64,000 bases of DNA from the NCBI GenBank assembly GCA_002412775.1, contig DHVT01000001.1:66745-130744 (forward strand), written 5' to 3'. This DNA comes from Firmicutes bacterium UBA5201. GTDB lineage: Bacteria > Bacillota > Clostridia > Peptostreptococcales > Acidaminobacteraceae. Numbering within the stretch: position 1 is the stretch's first letter; each line of letters starts with the position of its first letter. The position numbers were made by a program, and so were the translations under genes. Shown one piece after another: positions 51,271 through 59,832 of the stretch. The notes beneath the pieces were generated by a model that did not search any database, was not told where the DNA came from, and saw only the letters and a list, made by a program, of their open reading frames with translations.

Positions 51271-52698
51271 CTATAAAATAAAGTTTTGATTTTTTCGAAT
51301 TTGATCTGATAATGTTTGGAGGCGTCTGATGACGTCTTTTTTATTTTTCAAATGCTTTGGAATCTGATGCATGATTTCATGCATATAACTTTCAAAAGCG
51401 TCAGTCATATGTGGATGGTTGAAAGCAAAAGCGATTTGAGGATCGTCTTTCTTGACGAGCACCACACCGGTGGATTTCTTGAAAGCCAAAGCGAGGGACA
51501 TGGGGGCAACGTTTTGATAGAGGCATACCTGATAATTGTCATAGGTCTTCAACAGGTTGAGCAGATGATCGATGTCTTTGAGATTTTCAGGATTTATTGA
51601 CATCTCTTCGGTATATGAGATGATTTCAGTGTATTTGTCTCTTAGCAGATGTTTTCTGATCAGACTTTGATGCTCGTCAGGTAATGCAGAGTGCAAGGTG
51701 GATGACAGTGTGATCAAATCGTGATGCTCACCATAGTACTCTTTTTGCAACTCTGCAAAAGCATTGAAATCTTTCGGTGTGAATACTTTCATAAGTGGTT
51801 TGCACATGGTTAGAAAAGCGTTGAACTCATCGGTCAATGATTGGATCCTGTTTTTATCGGTGTAAAGAAACTGGTCCGCACTGTCCACGAATTCCGGGAG
51901 ACTGGTGGATGTCAATGCGACTGCATCCTGAGCGATGAACAGTGTGCGTTTGAAAAGGCCGTTGTTTGCCTTTGGGAAAAAATAGGGTTCAATGGCTCCG
52001 GTCATATAAAGCGGCAACCATCGTTTGATGGCAAATATCATTTCATCGAGATCCCTCTGTACAGTGTGTATGATTTTCACCCGATGTCCGCTGGTTAGTA
52101 TGTGGTACATCAGAAGACTCCAAGCATTGTAAAATTCAGGATCATCTGTCAACCAATCCATTTTTTCATCACTGAACAAAAGAAGTGTTGACGGACTTGT
52201 CTGTTTGCACACCTCAGACAAGAAGAGAAGAACACCACTTCGTTTGCCTTCCACGCCTTTGAGCACTTCATTTTTGGCACGTTTACCACTCAACAATTCT
52301 TCCAGTGCTTTTGCATGTTTTTTGGCCAGTTCAGGATCGCTTGGCATTACCGGTCCTGTGATTATCTTTTGTAGCAGTTGCTCCACTAAGTTGGTAGTAT
52401 GGGTGGAAGGTGATTCGAGCCATTCCTCAATGATCTTGTGAAGATTTTTATCTATGTATTTTTTTTCATCCGGATTCAAATGCATTATTTCCAACATTTT
52501 TGTTTTGCTGCGTTCTGTGCGGGCAAGCGATTCAAAATAACATCCTAGAGCGTGATAGTGGTTGCTGGAACTTGATGGTATGCGGTCTCCGGTGCGCCAT
52601 CGACTGATTAGCGAGGGGTCGACGGAAAGCGCTTTGGCCAGTTTGCTGTTGCTGATTTCAAAAAAATCCATCAATAGGTTTAGTTTGTCTTGAATCAT
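51271..52698 (-). CDS. Orphan XRE-type regulator with a large uncharacterised C-terminus
   Basis: 475 residues. N-terminal helix-turn-helix (NSKLAKALSVDPSLISRWRTGDRIP, about 15-40); the remaining 400 residues match no domain I know and have no membrane segment or catalytic motif that I recognise. GGGGAGG fits ATG 52698 (ATG 52704 is too close, and the longer upstream reading is hydrophobic and A/T-rich). Divergent from the small gene at 52831. Function unknown. Confidence 0.7.
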   Translation of the reverse strand: MIQDKLNLLMDFFEISNSKLAKALSVDPSLISRWRTGDRIPSSSSNHYHALGCYFESLARTERSKTKMLEIMHLNPDEKKYIDKNLHKIIEEWLESPSTHTTNLVEQLLQKIITGPVMPSDPELAKKHAKALEELLSGKRAKNEVLKGVEGKRSGVLLFLSEVCKQTSPSTLLLFSDEKMDWLTDDPEFYNAWSLLMYHILTSGHRVKIIHTVQRDLDEMIFAIKRWLPLYMTGAIEPYFFPKANNGLFKRTLFIAQDAVALTSTSLPEFVDSADQFLYTDKNRIQSLTDEFNAFLTMCKPLMKVFTPKDFNAFAELQKEYYGEHHDLITLSSTLHSALPDEHQSLIRKHLLRDKYTEIISYTEEMSINPENLKDIDHLLNLLKTYDNYQVCLYQNVAPMSLALAFKKSTGVVLVKKDDPQIAFAFNHPHMTDAFESYMHEIMHQIPKHLKNKKDVIRRLQTLSDQIRKNQNFIL

Positions 52699-52830
52699 AT
52701 TCATCGCCTCCCCATTTTTATATGATAAGTATAGCATATTTTTTTTGTCAATGACAAAAGATAAAAACGAGTTGCACGCAAAAAATAATGGGCATAATAT
52801 AATAAGAAGCAATGTGTGGAGGTGACCGTT

Positions 52831-53109
52831 ATGGAACGATATTTGCCGATTGAAATCAAAAGAGGATTCTTTAGAACCGAACGCGTCAACATGGTCATTG
52901 ACGATGCGATGATCAAGCTCGGTGATGAAGCCTATCCATATGAGGATGTCAAACGCATTATGATCAGTGGCATCAAATCACTGGATTTTGATATCCAGCT
53001 GCAGTCTCATTTCCTCTTTGGTCGGATAGATTCGAAGGATTTATCCTCTGAAGTCCTAAGTGATCTCAAAGTGCATCTCGGAGAAAGATTAACCATAGAC
53101 CTGGATTGA
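52831..53109 (+). CDS. Small hypothetical protein
   Basis: 92 residues, start set by GGAGGTGA (52818-52825) before ATG 52831. Soluble, mixed alpha/beta composition (VNMVIDDAMIKLGDEAYPYEDVKRIMI), perhaps a PH-like small domain. No known motif. Its stop is one base from the end of the convergent ung gene. Confidence 0.65.
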   Translation: MERYLPIEIKRGFFRTERVNMVIDDAMIKLGDEAYPYEDVKRIMISGIKSLDFDIQLQSHFLFGRIDSKDLSSEVLSDLKVHLGERLTIDLD

Positions 53110-53110
53110 A

Positions 53111-53788
53111 TCATAGATTTTCTATTGTCCAATCAACAGGTGTAAGTCCATTTGAGACCAGAAACTCGTTTGTTCTGGTGAATGGCTTGCTGCCGTAAAA
53201 GCCTTTCATGACCGATAATGGGCTGGGATGTACTGACATCACAGTATGATGAATCGGATTTGTGATCAGCTTTGCTTTTTCTTGCGCCGGATTTCCCCAT
53301 AATATAAATACCACAGGTGTGGATTTTTCGCCGACCTTTCTGATGATTGCGTCTGTGAACTGTTCCCACCCCTTTTTTTTGTGGGAATGCGCCTCGCCTG
53401 CTCTGACAGTCAAAACGGTATTAAGGAGCAGTACACCCTGATCTGCCCAGTGTTTCAAATAACCATGATTGGGAATAGGCGCACCGATATCCGTATTCAG
53501 TTCCTTGTAAATATTCCTAAGGGAAGGCGGGATTTTCACTCCGGGTTTCACGCTGAACGATAGTCCGTGAGCTTGGCCTGGGCCGTGATAAGGATCTTGT
53601 CCGAGAATGACCACTTTCACGTCATTATAAGATGTGTAATTCAGTGCATTGAATATATCATCCTGTTCAGGATAAATGGTCTGATGACTGTATTCATCTG
53701 AGATGAATGCCTTCAACTTTTCGAAATAGGGTTGTTCAAACTCCTGTCCAATCAAATCTTGCCAATCGTTTATCAATTCTAGTCTCAT
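53111..53788 (-). CDS. ung: Uracil-DNA glycosylase (family 1)
   Basis: 225 residues. Water-activating loop GQDPYHGPGQAHGLSFS (catalytic Asp, about 63), uracil pocket VLLLNTVLTVR and the Leu loop HPSPLS. Removes uracil from DNA in base-excision repair. GAGGTG precedes ATG 53788; four further in-frame codons upstream are not needed. Confidence 0.95.
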   Translation of the reverse strand: MRLELINDWQDLIGQEFEQPYFEKLKAFISDEYSHQTIYPEQDDIFNALNYTSYNDVKVVILGQDPYHGPGQAHGLSFSVKPGVKIPPSLRNIYKELNTDIGAPIPNHGYLKHWADQGVLLLNTVLTVRAGEAHSHKKKGWEQFTDAIIRKVGEKSTPVVFILWGNPAQEKAKLITNPIHHTVMSVHPSPLSVMKGFYGSKPFTRTNEFLVSNGLTPVDWTIENL

Positions 53789-53832
53789 TTTACACCTCAT
53801 AAAAATTATACCATAGGGAGCTTAAAAAGTGT

Positions 53833-53891
53833 TTGACAAGTTAAATGAGAAAAGTTATCATTAAAAAGTAAGTAAATGATAATGCTTATCA
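53833..53891 (+). promoter_or_regulatory. Promoter and Fur box of the DUF3793-flavodoxin operon
   Basis: TTGACA 53833-53838 and TATCAT 53856-53861, 17-base spacer. TGATAATGCTTATCA at 53877-53891 matches the Fur 7-1-7 motif at 14 of 15 positions and covers about +9 to +23, where binding would block transcription. Confidence 0.78.
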
Positions 53892-53914
53892 CTTGATGAG
53901 TAAAGGAGCATTGA

Positions 53915-54484
53915 ATGCATTCAAAACTAGATCAACTATTAGCCTTTCACTGTGCACCTACATTGAGTGGTCTAAAGCCAGCAAATCTGATCACACACGA
54001 TGTGACTGAGAGTTTTTATAGTTCACCAAATATGATAATGACACTGAATCAACTGGGCATTCACATAGAAAGAATTTGTAGCTGTGCATCCAGAGAGTTG
54101 ACACTTGTCTATAGTGAGTCCCGTTTGTGGGAACATTTGAAACGACCTCAGATTTGGGGATTTCTAGTCTCTCAGGGCTATCCGATGTATGATGATTTAC
54201 CGACGGTCCTTGATGCTCTCAAAGTCCGCGTGGCAAAATCTGGAGGATTCCCTCATGAAATTGGTGTGTTTTTGGGCTACCCGCTTGAAGATGTCATGGG
54301 TTTTATCAGAAATAAGGGACAAAACTGTAAGATGTGCGGTTATTGGAAAGTCTATGGAGATACAGACAGTGCCATGAAACAATTTGATCAGTTTACGGAG
54401 TGCAGAGACTTGATGATCGACAAGCTCGTTCAAGGTGTTTCAATCACTCAACTGCTTAGTAATAGTCAGGAGGTTTATATATGA
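53915..54484 (+). CDS. DUF3793 protein
   Basis: 189 residues. Signatures: FHCAPTLSGLKPANL, HLKRPQIWGFLVSQGYP, FPHEIGVFLGYPLEDVMGFI and NCKMCGYWKVYGD. Family found next to flavodoxin genes in Clostridia; biochemical role not known, the conserved His and Cys suggest metal or haem handling. Under a Fur box; overlaps the flavodoxin gene by 4 bases. Confidence 0.88.
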   Translation: MHSKLDQLLAFHCAPTLSGLKPANLITHDVTESFYSSPNMIMTLNQLGIHIERICSCASRELTLVYSESRLWEHLKRPQIWGFLVSQGYPMYDDLPTVLDALKVRVAKSGGFPHEIGVFLGYPLEDVMGFIRNKGQNCKMCGYWKVYGDTDSAMKQFDQFTECRDLMIDKLVQGVSITQLLSNSQEVYI

Positions 54485-54894
54485 GTAAAATTGCAGTCAT
54501 TTATTGGAGTGGCACAGGTAATACGGAGGCAATGGCCAGAGCTGTCGCTGAAGGTGCGGGTGCTGATCTGTTCAGCGTTTCTGAAATTGATATCGATCAA
54601 GCGCTTTCATATGACGGTTTGGCATTCGGTTGTCCGTCCATGGGAGCGGAAGTGCTTGAAGAAAGCGAATTTGATCCGTTTTTCACGGTAATCGAAAGCA
54701 AGCTCAGCGGCAAAAAAGTTGCTCTATTCGGATCCTACGGATGGGGTGACGGAGAGTGGATGCGTGATTGGGAAGTCAGAACCAAGGCGACAGGTGCCGA
54801 TTTGTTCGAAGATGGTCTGATCATCAATGAAACCCCTGATGCTGCAGGCATTGATGAATGCTTGGCTTTTGGAAAAAGATTTTCTTCATTATAA
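54481..54894 (+). CDS. Flavodoxin (short-chain)
   Basis: 137 residues. FMN phosphate loop SGTGNTEAMA (10-19) and flavin-stacking loops around GCPSMGAEVLEES and GSYGWGDGEWM. Replaces ferredoxin as electron carrier when iron is short, in agreement with the upstream Fur box. Confidence 0.95.
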   Translation: MSKIAVIYWSGTGNTEAMARAVAEGAGADLFSVSEIDIDQALSYDGLAFGCPSMGAEVLEESEFDPFFTVIESKLSGKKVALFGSYGWGDGEWMRDWEVRTKATGADLFEDGLIINETPDAAGIDECLAFGKRFSSL

Positions 54895-54911
54895 TATAGT
54901 TTCAAATGGGT

Positions 54912-54943
54912 AAGGGTTGGCGATTTCGCCAACCCTCTTTTTT
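54912..54943. terminator. Bidirectional terminator between flavodoxin and metQ
   Basis: AGGGTTGGCGA-TTT-CGCCAACCCT then CTTTTTT, between convergent operons. Confidence 0.9.
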
Positions 54944-54946
54944 GGA

Positions 54947-55750
54947 TTAGAAAGCAGGAACCACCGATCCTTTGTATTGCTCCAATATATAGGCTTTCAC
55001 TGTTTCGGATTGGAGTGCCTTAACAAGTGCCTTGATTGTTTCATCTTCCAGTCGGCCAGCTTTGACCGTGACAATATTGGCATATGGCGATTCACTGCCT
55101 TCGATGATGACAGCATCTTCAGCTGGATTGAGGTCCGCTTCAAGGGCGTAGTTGGTGTTGATCACTGCGCCTGCCACATCGTCAAGTGTTCTCGGGAGTT
55201 GGGCGGCATCAATGGGTTTGAATACAAGTTTGAGCTTATTTTCAATGATATCAGCTTCTGTCGCTTCAAGTCCGGCATCTGTGCTGAGTTTGATGAGACC
55301 GTTTGCCTGAAGTAAAAGCAGTGCGCGTCCCTCGTTTGTGGGATCGTTTGGAATGGCAATCACAGAACCCTCAGGGATATCGGTCAGACTTTTAAATGTC
55401 TTTGAATACAGTCCGAGAGGTTCCACGTGGACTGTTCCCGCACTTACAAGATCAAGTCCATGCTCAGAGGAGAAGGATTCCATGTAAGGGACGTGCTGAA
55501 AAAAATTGGCATCGATTTCACCATCGTCAAGAGCCAAATTCGGAGTGACATAATCTGTGAATTCAACAATTTCAAGTGTGATGCCTTGTTTTTCGAGTTC
55601 GGGTTTGATCAAGTTCAGCAGTTCAGAATGTGGAACTGGTGTCGCTCCGACTTTGAGTGTTTTCTGATCGGTTTCTTTCGCACCGCATCCAAATAAAAGT
55701 AAAGCCGCTAAGCTGATTGTGACTACTGTCTTAAGAATTTTTATGATCAT
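54947..55750 (-). CDS. metQ: Methionine-binding lipoprotein MetQ
   Basis: 267 residues. Signal peptide with lipobox LLFGC (Cys22). NlpA/MetQ fold: LKVGATPVPHSELLNLIKP, DGEIDANFFQHVPYM, GSVIAIPNDPTNEGRALLLLQ. Binds methionine for the MetNI importer. Third gene of the SAM-riboswitch operon. Confidence 0.95.
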   Translation of the reverse strand: MIIKILKTVVTISLAALLLFGCGAKETDQKTLKVGATPVPHSELLNLIKPELEKQGITLEIVEFTDYVTPNLALDDGEIDANFFQHVPYMESFSSEHGLDLVSAGTVHVEPLGLYSKTFKSLTDIPEGSVIAIPNDPTNEGRALLLLQANGLIKLSTDAGLEATEADIIENKLKLVFKPIDAAQLPRTLDDVAGAVINTNYALEADLNPAEDAVIIEGSESPYANIVTVKAGRLEDETIKALVKALQSETVKAYILEQYKGSVVPAF

Positions 55751-55752
55751 TG

Positions 55753-56403
55753 TTATTTCCTCCTGTTTTTTATTATTTTTTGGGCAACCAGATTGCCTGA
55801 TGATTGTATGCCCTGTACGAGTGCGACCAATAAGAGTATGGTCATGAGCATCACATCTGTCCTGAAACGGTGATAGCCATATCGTATGGCCAGATCTCCA
55901 ATGCCTCCGCCGCCTATGGCACCAGCCATGGCAGAGTAGCCGAGCAGATTGATGATCGTTATGGTAACGCCAAGAATCAGTGAAGGCAATGCTTCGGGAA
56001 TCATGACGCGGACGATGATCTGAAGAGGGGTTGCCCCCATTGCAATCGCAGCTTCTATGACCCCGTCGTCAACTTCATGGAGTGCGCTTTCGACGACACG
56101 GGCGAAAAAGGGGATAGCGGCGAAGACAAGGGGGACAATTGCAGCCTCCGTTCCGATGGAAGTACCAATTAGCCATCGGGTAATGGGGATTATGAAAATC
56201 ATCAAAATGATGAAGGGTAAAGAGCGTGTCATGTTCACTACGTACGAAAGAACTCCGGAGATCCATCTGTTTTCAGCGATGTGATTTTTACTTGTCACCA
56301 CAAGAATGATGCCCAGTGGCAATCCTATTGCGACTGTGAATATTGCGGATACGATGACCATATAAAGTGTTTCAAAAGTTGCTTTCACAAGCAGATCAAT
56401 CAT
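55753..56403 (-). CDS. metI: Methionine ABC transporter permease MetI
   Basis: 216 residues, five membrane segments and the EAA loop EAAIAMGATPLQIIVRVMIPEALPSL. Overlaps metN by 4 bases and ends two bases before the metQ start. Confidence 0.95.
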   Translation of the reverse strand: MIDLLVKATFETLYMVIVSAIFTVAIGLPLGIILVVTSKNHIAENRWISGVLSYVVNMTRSLPFIILMIFIIPITRWLIGTSIGTEAAIVPLVFAAIPFFARVVESALHEVDDGVIEAAIAMGATPLQIIVRVMIPEALPSLILGVTITIINLLGYSAMAGAIGGGGIGDLAIRYGYHRFRTDVMLMTILLLVALVQGIQSSGNLVAQKIIKNRRK

Positions 56404-57389
56404 ATCACCACCTCCGCATCGACGCCTTTGGCAGCAAGATAATCGAGTGCCGATTTCACTACATTCGGATCATCGGGGAGTTCGACAATGAGTTTCCCCA
56501 GGGGATAATCTTGAATGGTTTCTATTGATCCCGATAGGATGTTGACATCCACAGCAAGACTTCTGATCAAACCCGACAATATCGGCTTTTCAGCAGATTC
56601 CCCCTTGAATGTCAGTTGCAATCGATTGCTGCCTTTATGGTATGAACCGCGGGAAAAGGATTCCCCGATAAAATGTTTGGTGGCATCGCTCGTTCTTCTG
56701 GTGAATACATCTATAGTATCCCCTTTGGCGATGATTTTTCCGCTTTCAAGAATTGCGACTTTATTGCAAATGGCTTTGATGACATCCATTTCGTGTGTGA
56801 TCACTACGAGTGTGACTCCAAATTCCTTATTGATGCGCTTAAGCAGGTATAGGATCTGTTTGGTCGTCTTTGGATCAAGCGCTGAGGTGGACTCGTCGCA
56901 TAAGAGAACGCTCGGTTCATTGGCAAGGGCCCTTGCAATGCCTACACGTTGTTTTTGTCCACCGCTCAGATTGACTGGATAGACATCGGCTTTATCGGTG
57001 AGTTCCACTTTTTCAAGCAAATCCAAAACGCGTTTTTGAATTTGCTCCTTGTCGAGTCCTTTGAGCCTCAATGGAAATGCGATGTTTTCAAAAACAGTCT
57101 TGCTACTGAGCAGGTTGAAATTTTGAAAGATCATTCCAATTTTTTGACGTTCGCTTCGTAAGGCTTTACCGCTTAAACCGGTCAAATCAACGCCATCTAC
57201 AATGACTGTGCCGGTTGTCGGATCTTCAATTCTGTTGATGCACCTCACAAGAGAAGATTTGCCAGCCCCACTCAGTCCTACGATGCCATAGATGTCACCG
57301 CGTTCGACCTTCAAATCGATGTGTTCGATGGCAACCACCTTTTGGTGTGCTTTTTCATAAATTTTGCTTAAATTCTGAATTTCAATCAT
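56400..57389 (-). CDS. metN: Methionine ABC transporter ATPase MetN
   Basis: 329 residues. Walker A GLSGAGKSS, signature LSGGQKQR, Walker B VLLCDESTSALD, H-loop VITHE; C-terminal NIL domain (about 250-329) that senses intracellular methionine. ATG 57389 follows AAGGA; twelve longer in-frame codons upstream lie in the riboswitch terminator region. Confidence 0.95.
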   Translation of the reverse strand: MIEIQNLSKIYEKAHQKVVAIEHIDLKVERGDIYGIVGLSGAGKSSLVRCINRIEDPTTGTVIVDGVDLTGLSGKALRSERQKIGMIFQNFNLLSSKTVFENIAFPLRLKGLDKEQIQKRVLDLLEKVELTDKADVYPVNLSGGQKQRVGIARALANEPSVLLCDESTSALDPKTTKQILYLLKRINKEFGVTLVVITHEMDVIKAICNKVAILESGKIIAKGDTIDVFTRRTSDATKHFIGESFSRGSYHKGSNRLQLTFKGESAEKPILSGLIRSLAVDVNILSGSIETIQDYPLGKLIVELPDDPNVVKSALDYLAAKGVDAEVVI

Positions 57390-57403
57390 GGCTGTCCTTT
57401 CCA

Positions 57404-57441
57404 AATAAAAAAGTCTCCTTTGCAAGACGCAAAAGGAGACT
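57404..57441 (-). terminator. Riboswitch-controlled terminator before metN
   Basis: On the minus strand AGTCTCCTTT, ten-base loop, AAAGGAGACT, then TTTTTTA. Expression platform of the SAM riboswitch. Confidence 0.9.
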
Positions 57442-57449
57442 ATAAGACA

Positions 57450-57566
<117 letters not shown>

Positions 57567-57599
57567 ATATGAAATTTTTATACCGCGGGTATGAAAAGG

Positions 57600-57629
57600 A
57601 TTATACGGGAAAAACGCAATAGTTGTCAA
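57600..57629 (-). promoter_or_regulatory. Promoter of the metNIQ operon
   Basis: On the minus strand TTGACA (57629-57624) and TATAAT (57605-57600) with an 18-base spacer, just upstream of the S-box. Confidence 0.75.
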
Positions 57630-57674
57630 CTGTTTTTTGAAACTTTCTTTGTAATGATTGGAAAGGCTAACTTG

Positions 57675-57683
57675 TGGTATAAT
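57675..57683 (+). promoter_or_regulatory. Extended -10 promoter of the SDR gene
   Basis: TGGTATAAT at 57675-57683; no clear -35. Confidence 0.55.
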
Positions 57684-57731
57684 ATATTTAGGTGCGAAGA
57701 AAGAAGTCTGACTGTTTGTTAGGAGGACAAC

Positions 57732-58406
57732 ATGGGAAAAATCATTATTACGGGTGCCGGATCCGGACTGGGTGCCGAACTGGCAAAAAAATACAGCAAA
57801 CACGGGTATTCGATTTTATTGGTTGGAAGAACACTCGCAAAACTTGACGAGATTGCAAATGAAATCCTTGAGTCCGGTGGAGAAGCCGAATGCATCGAAT
57901 GCGACGTCAGCGATGCGCTTGAGGTTGAATCCGTCATTGGTCTGTTGACATGGAATTATTCCGATATCGACATGATCATCAACAATGTGGGAATCGGTTA
58001 TTTCGGGATGCTGGAAAGTATGCGAAACAGCGATATCAGCAGCATGATCGATACAAACGTCAAGGGCACGATTTACATGACACGAGCGATATTGCCTTAT
58101 TTCAAACACAACAACAAGGGCAAGATCATCAACATCATTTCCACGGCGGGTCTTAGAGGCAAAGCCAACGAATCTGTTTATGTGGCCAGCAAATACGCCA
58201 TAAGAGGCTTTACGGAAAGCCTTCAAAAAGAACTTGAAAATGATTTGATCACAGTGACCGCCGTATATTTGGGTGGGATGAACACCCCGTTTTGGGGGCA
58301 TTCCAATCATGTGTCCGACGTGACTCGATTCAAATCTCCAAAGGATGTAGCAGAAATGATCTATCAACAAGATGATGGCAGAGAGGCCATTTACATCGAC
58401 CGTTGA
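57732..58406 (+). CDS. Short-chain dehydrogenase/reductase
   Basis: 224 residues, classical SDR: TGAGSGLG cofactor motif (7-14), NNVG, catalytic Ser in IISTAG and YVASK (Tyr-x3-Lys, about 157). RTLAKLDEIA after beta-2 (Arg) favours NADP. Substrate unknown. AGGAGGA precedes ATG 57732. Followed 21 bases later by the lipoate ligase gene. Confidence 0.88.
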   Translation: MGKIIITGAGSGLGAELAKKYSKHGYSILLVGRTLAKLDEIANEILESGGEAECIECDVSDALEVESVIGLLTWNYSDIDMIINNVGIGYFGMLESMRNSDISSMIDTNVKGTIYMTRAILPYFKHNNKGKIINIISTAGLRGKANESVYVASKYAIRGFTESLQKELENDLITVTAVYLGGMNTPFWGHSNHVSDVTRFKSPKDVAEMIYQQDDGREAIYIDR

Positions 58407-58427
58407 AATATAAAACAGGAGGCATCA

Positions 58428-59426
58428 ATGTCCATCAAAACGAAAATTTTCATCTCAAAATCGACCAATCCATGGTTCAATCTGGCTTATGAGGAGCAAT
58501 TGGTAGGTGAAGTGGCAAAAGATGAGGTTTATCTTTATTTATGGCAAAACCAACATACTGTTGTCATAGGCAAGCATCAAAACCCATGGCGCGAGATTCT
58601 TGTGTCAGATCTCGAGAAGGATATGGGGAAAGTGGCTAGACGCCTATCCGGAGGCGGTGCAGTCTATCATGATCTCGGCAATCTGAATTTCACTTTTGTC
58701 ATGAACAGGAAAAACGAAGATTTGCACAAACAGCTTAAAGTGATTGTCGAAGGTGTCAAAAAACTCGGCATCGATGCGGAATTTTCAGGTAGGAATGACA
58801 TCTTGGCGGAGGGCAGAAAGTTCTCGGGAAATGCTTTTTATTATGGCAAAGAAAACTACTATCACCATGGAACGATCTTGGTGGATGTCGATATGAGCAG
58901 TCTTGGAAAATACCTCAATGTTTCCATGAAAAAACTGAGTGCAAAAGGCGTTGAATCCGTAAAATCCAGAGTCATCAATCTCAAAGAACTCAATCCGGAC
59001 ATGACAATCCAAAGCACCATGGATGCAGTGGCGGAGGCTTTTGAGGAAATCTATGGCAAAGCGGAGTCCGTGACCTCTATTTCCGAAGATACCGCTTCTG
59101 AAAACGCGAAAGAACGCTATCACCATTACGCTTCTTGGGACTGGAGATTTGGTAAGACCCCCGCTTTTGATGTGACTTTTGAAGAAAAATTCACTTGGGG
59201 CGAGTTGGTGCTCAGTTTCAAACTCAAAGGGGCAATCATTGAGGAAAGCGGCATTTTTTCCGATGCCATGTCGACCGATCTCGTCGAAGGCATAGACGGT
59301 GTGTTCAATGGCGTCAAACTTGAGAGGGAAGCACTTGTTGGCGCACTGAAAAAAGCTAGTGTGGATGAGGCGCATCAGGCGATGTTGGATGATGTAGCCG
59401 GTTGGATATCAACTTTACCGATTTAG
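58428..59426 (+). CDS. lplA: Lipoate-protein ligase A
   Basis: 332 residues. Catalytic domain with RRLSGGGAVYHDLGNLNFTF, the lipoate/ATP loop, and GRNDILAEGRKFSGNAFYY; the C-terminal accessory domain (about 250-332) is present in the same chain, as in E. coli LplA. Attaches lipoate to E2 or GcvH proteins. No lipoylated partner gene lies in this window. Its 3' side carries a large repeat element. Confidence 0.92.
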   Translation: MSIKTKIFISKSTNPWFNLAYEEQLVGEVAKDEVYLYLWQNQHTVVIGKHQNPWREILVSDLEKDMGKVARRLSGGGAVYHDLGNLNFTFVMNRKNEDLHKQLKVIVEGVKKLGIDAEFSGRNDILAEGRKFSGNAFYYGKENYYHHGTILVDVDMSSLGKYLNVSMKKLSAKGVESVKSRVINLKELNPDMTIQSTMDAVAEAFEEIYGKAESVTSISEDTASENAKERYHHYASWDWRFGKTPAFDVTFEEKFTWGELVLSFKLKGAIIEESGIFSDAMSTDLVEGIDGVFNGVKLEREALVGALKKASVDEAHQAMLDDVAGWISTLPI

Positions 59427-59445
59427 TGAGCTTTTTTAGGTGCGC

Positions 59446-59524
59446 AGTGGTTTTGTGCCCGTTCGGGCACAGTGGTTTTGCGCCTTTGCAGGCGCAGTAG
59501 TATTGCACTCTTCGAGTGCAGTGG
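59446..59524. repeat. Mosaic repeat, locus C: forward hairpin array
   Basis: AGTGGTTTT (59446-59454), hairpin GTGCCC-GTTC-GGGCAC, AGTGGTTTT (59471-59479), hairpin GCGCCT-TTGC-AGGCGC, AGTAGTATT (59496-59504), hairpin GCACTC-TTC-GAGTGC (59505-59519), AGTGG. Constant 9-base spacer, different stem in each unit, 25-base period. GGGAAGAGCAG follows at about 59527-59537. Confidence 0.85.
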
Positions 59525-59561
59525 ACGGGAAGAGCAGAAGTTCAAAACATACTTCATTAAT

Positions 59562-59592
59562 TGGCCAGTCATTTATGACTGGTCATTATTTT
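59562..59592 (+). terminator. Terminator-like hairpin within repeat locus C
   Basis: GGCCAGTCA-TTTA-TGACTGGTC followed by ATTATTTTTTTG. Probably terminates lplA; lies between the two hairpin arrays. Confidence 0.85.
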
Positions 59593-59611
59593 TTTGATTT
59601 TCCCAACTGCT

Positions 59612-59706
59612 GTGCTCGAAGAGCACAAAACCACTGCGTTCGATAGAACGCAAAACCACTGCAACCATAAGGGTGCAAAGCCACCGTGCGCGCCTTAACA
59701 GCGCAC
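59612..59706. repeat. Mosaic repeat, locus C: reverse hairpin array
   Basis: Hairpin GTGCTC-GAA-GAGCAC, AAAACCACT (59627-59635), hairpin GCGTTC-GATA-GAACGC, AAAACCACT (59652-59660), hairpin GCAACC-ATAA-GGGTGC, AAAGCCACC (59677-59685), hairpin GTGCGC...GCGCAC. The spacer is the reverse complement of the one in the forward array, so the two arrays face each other. AACTGCT just before it also precedes the hairpin of locus A. Confidence 0.85.
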
Positions 59707-59746
59707 ACTATTAACTCTTCGTCACATTTGCAAAATATCGCTTTTT

Positions 59747-59789
59747 TGTGCGCCCAGTCACAGAAATTTATCCCCATATGCAATATACT
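59747..59789 (+). promoter_or_regulatory. Crp/Fnr-type site at -41.5 and -10 of the pfl operon
   Basis: TGTGC-GCCCAG-TCACA at 59747-59762 (one mismatch to TGTGA-N6-TCACA; centre 59754.5) and -10 box TATACT at 59784-59789. The centre is 29.5 bases before the -10 box, exactly as at the RIC operon. Confidence 0.72.
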
Positions 59790-59832
59790 GAGGTCAAAAG
59801 AGAGAAAAGACCCCAAAATGGAGGAAACTGAA

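Noticed and set aside
52699..52812. N-terminal hydrophobic extension of the XRE protein
   Set aside because: No ribosome site, A/T-rich promoter-like DNA; GGGGAGG points to ATG 52698.
59446..59706. CRISPR array
   Set aside because: The constant part is only 9 bases and the variable parts are 15-16 base palindromes, the reverse of a CRISPR design; no cas genes in the window.
59686..59832. N-terminal extension of pflB
   Set aside because: The open frame upstream of 59833 crosses the -10 box and the Crp/Fnr site and has no ribosome site; 739 residues matches known PFL length.
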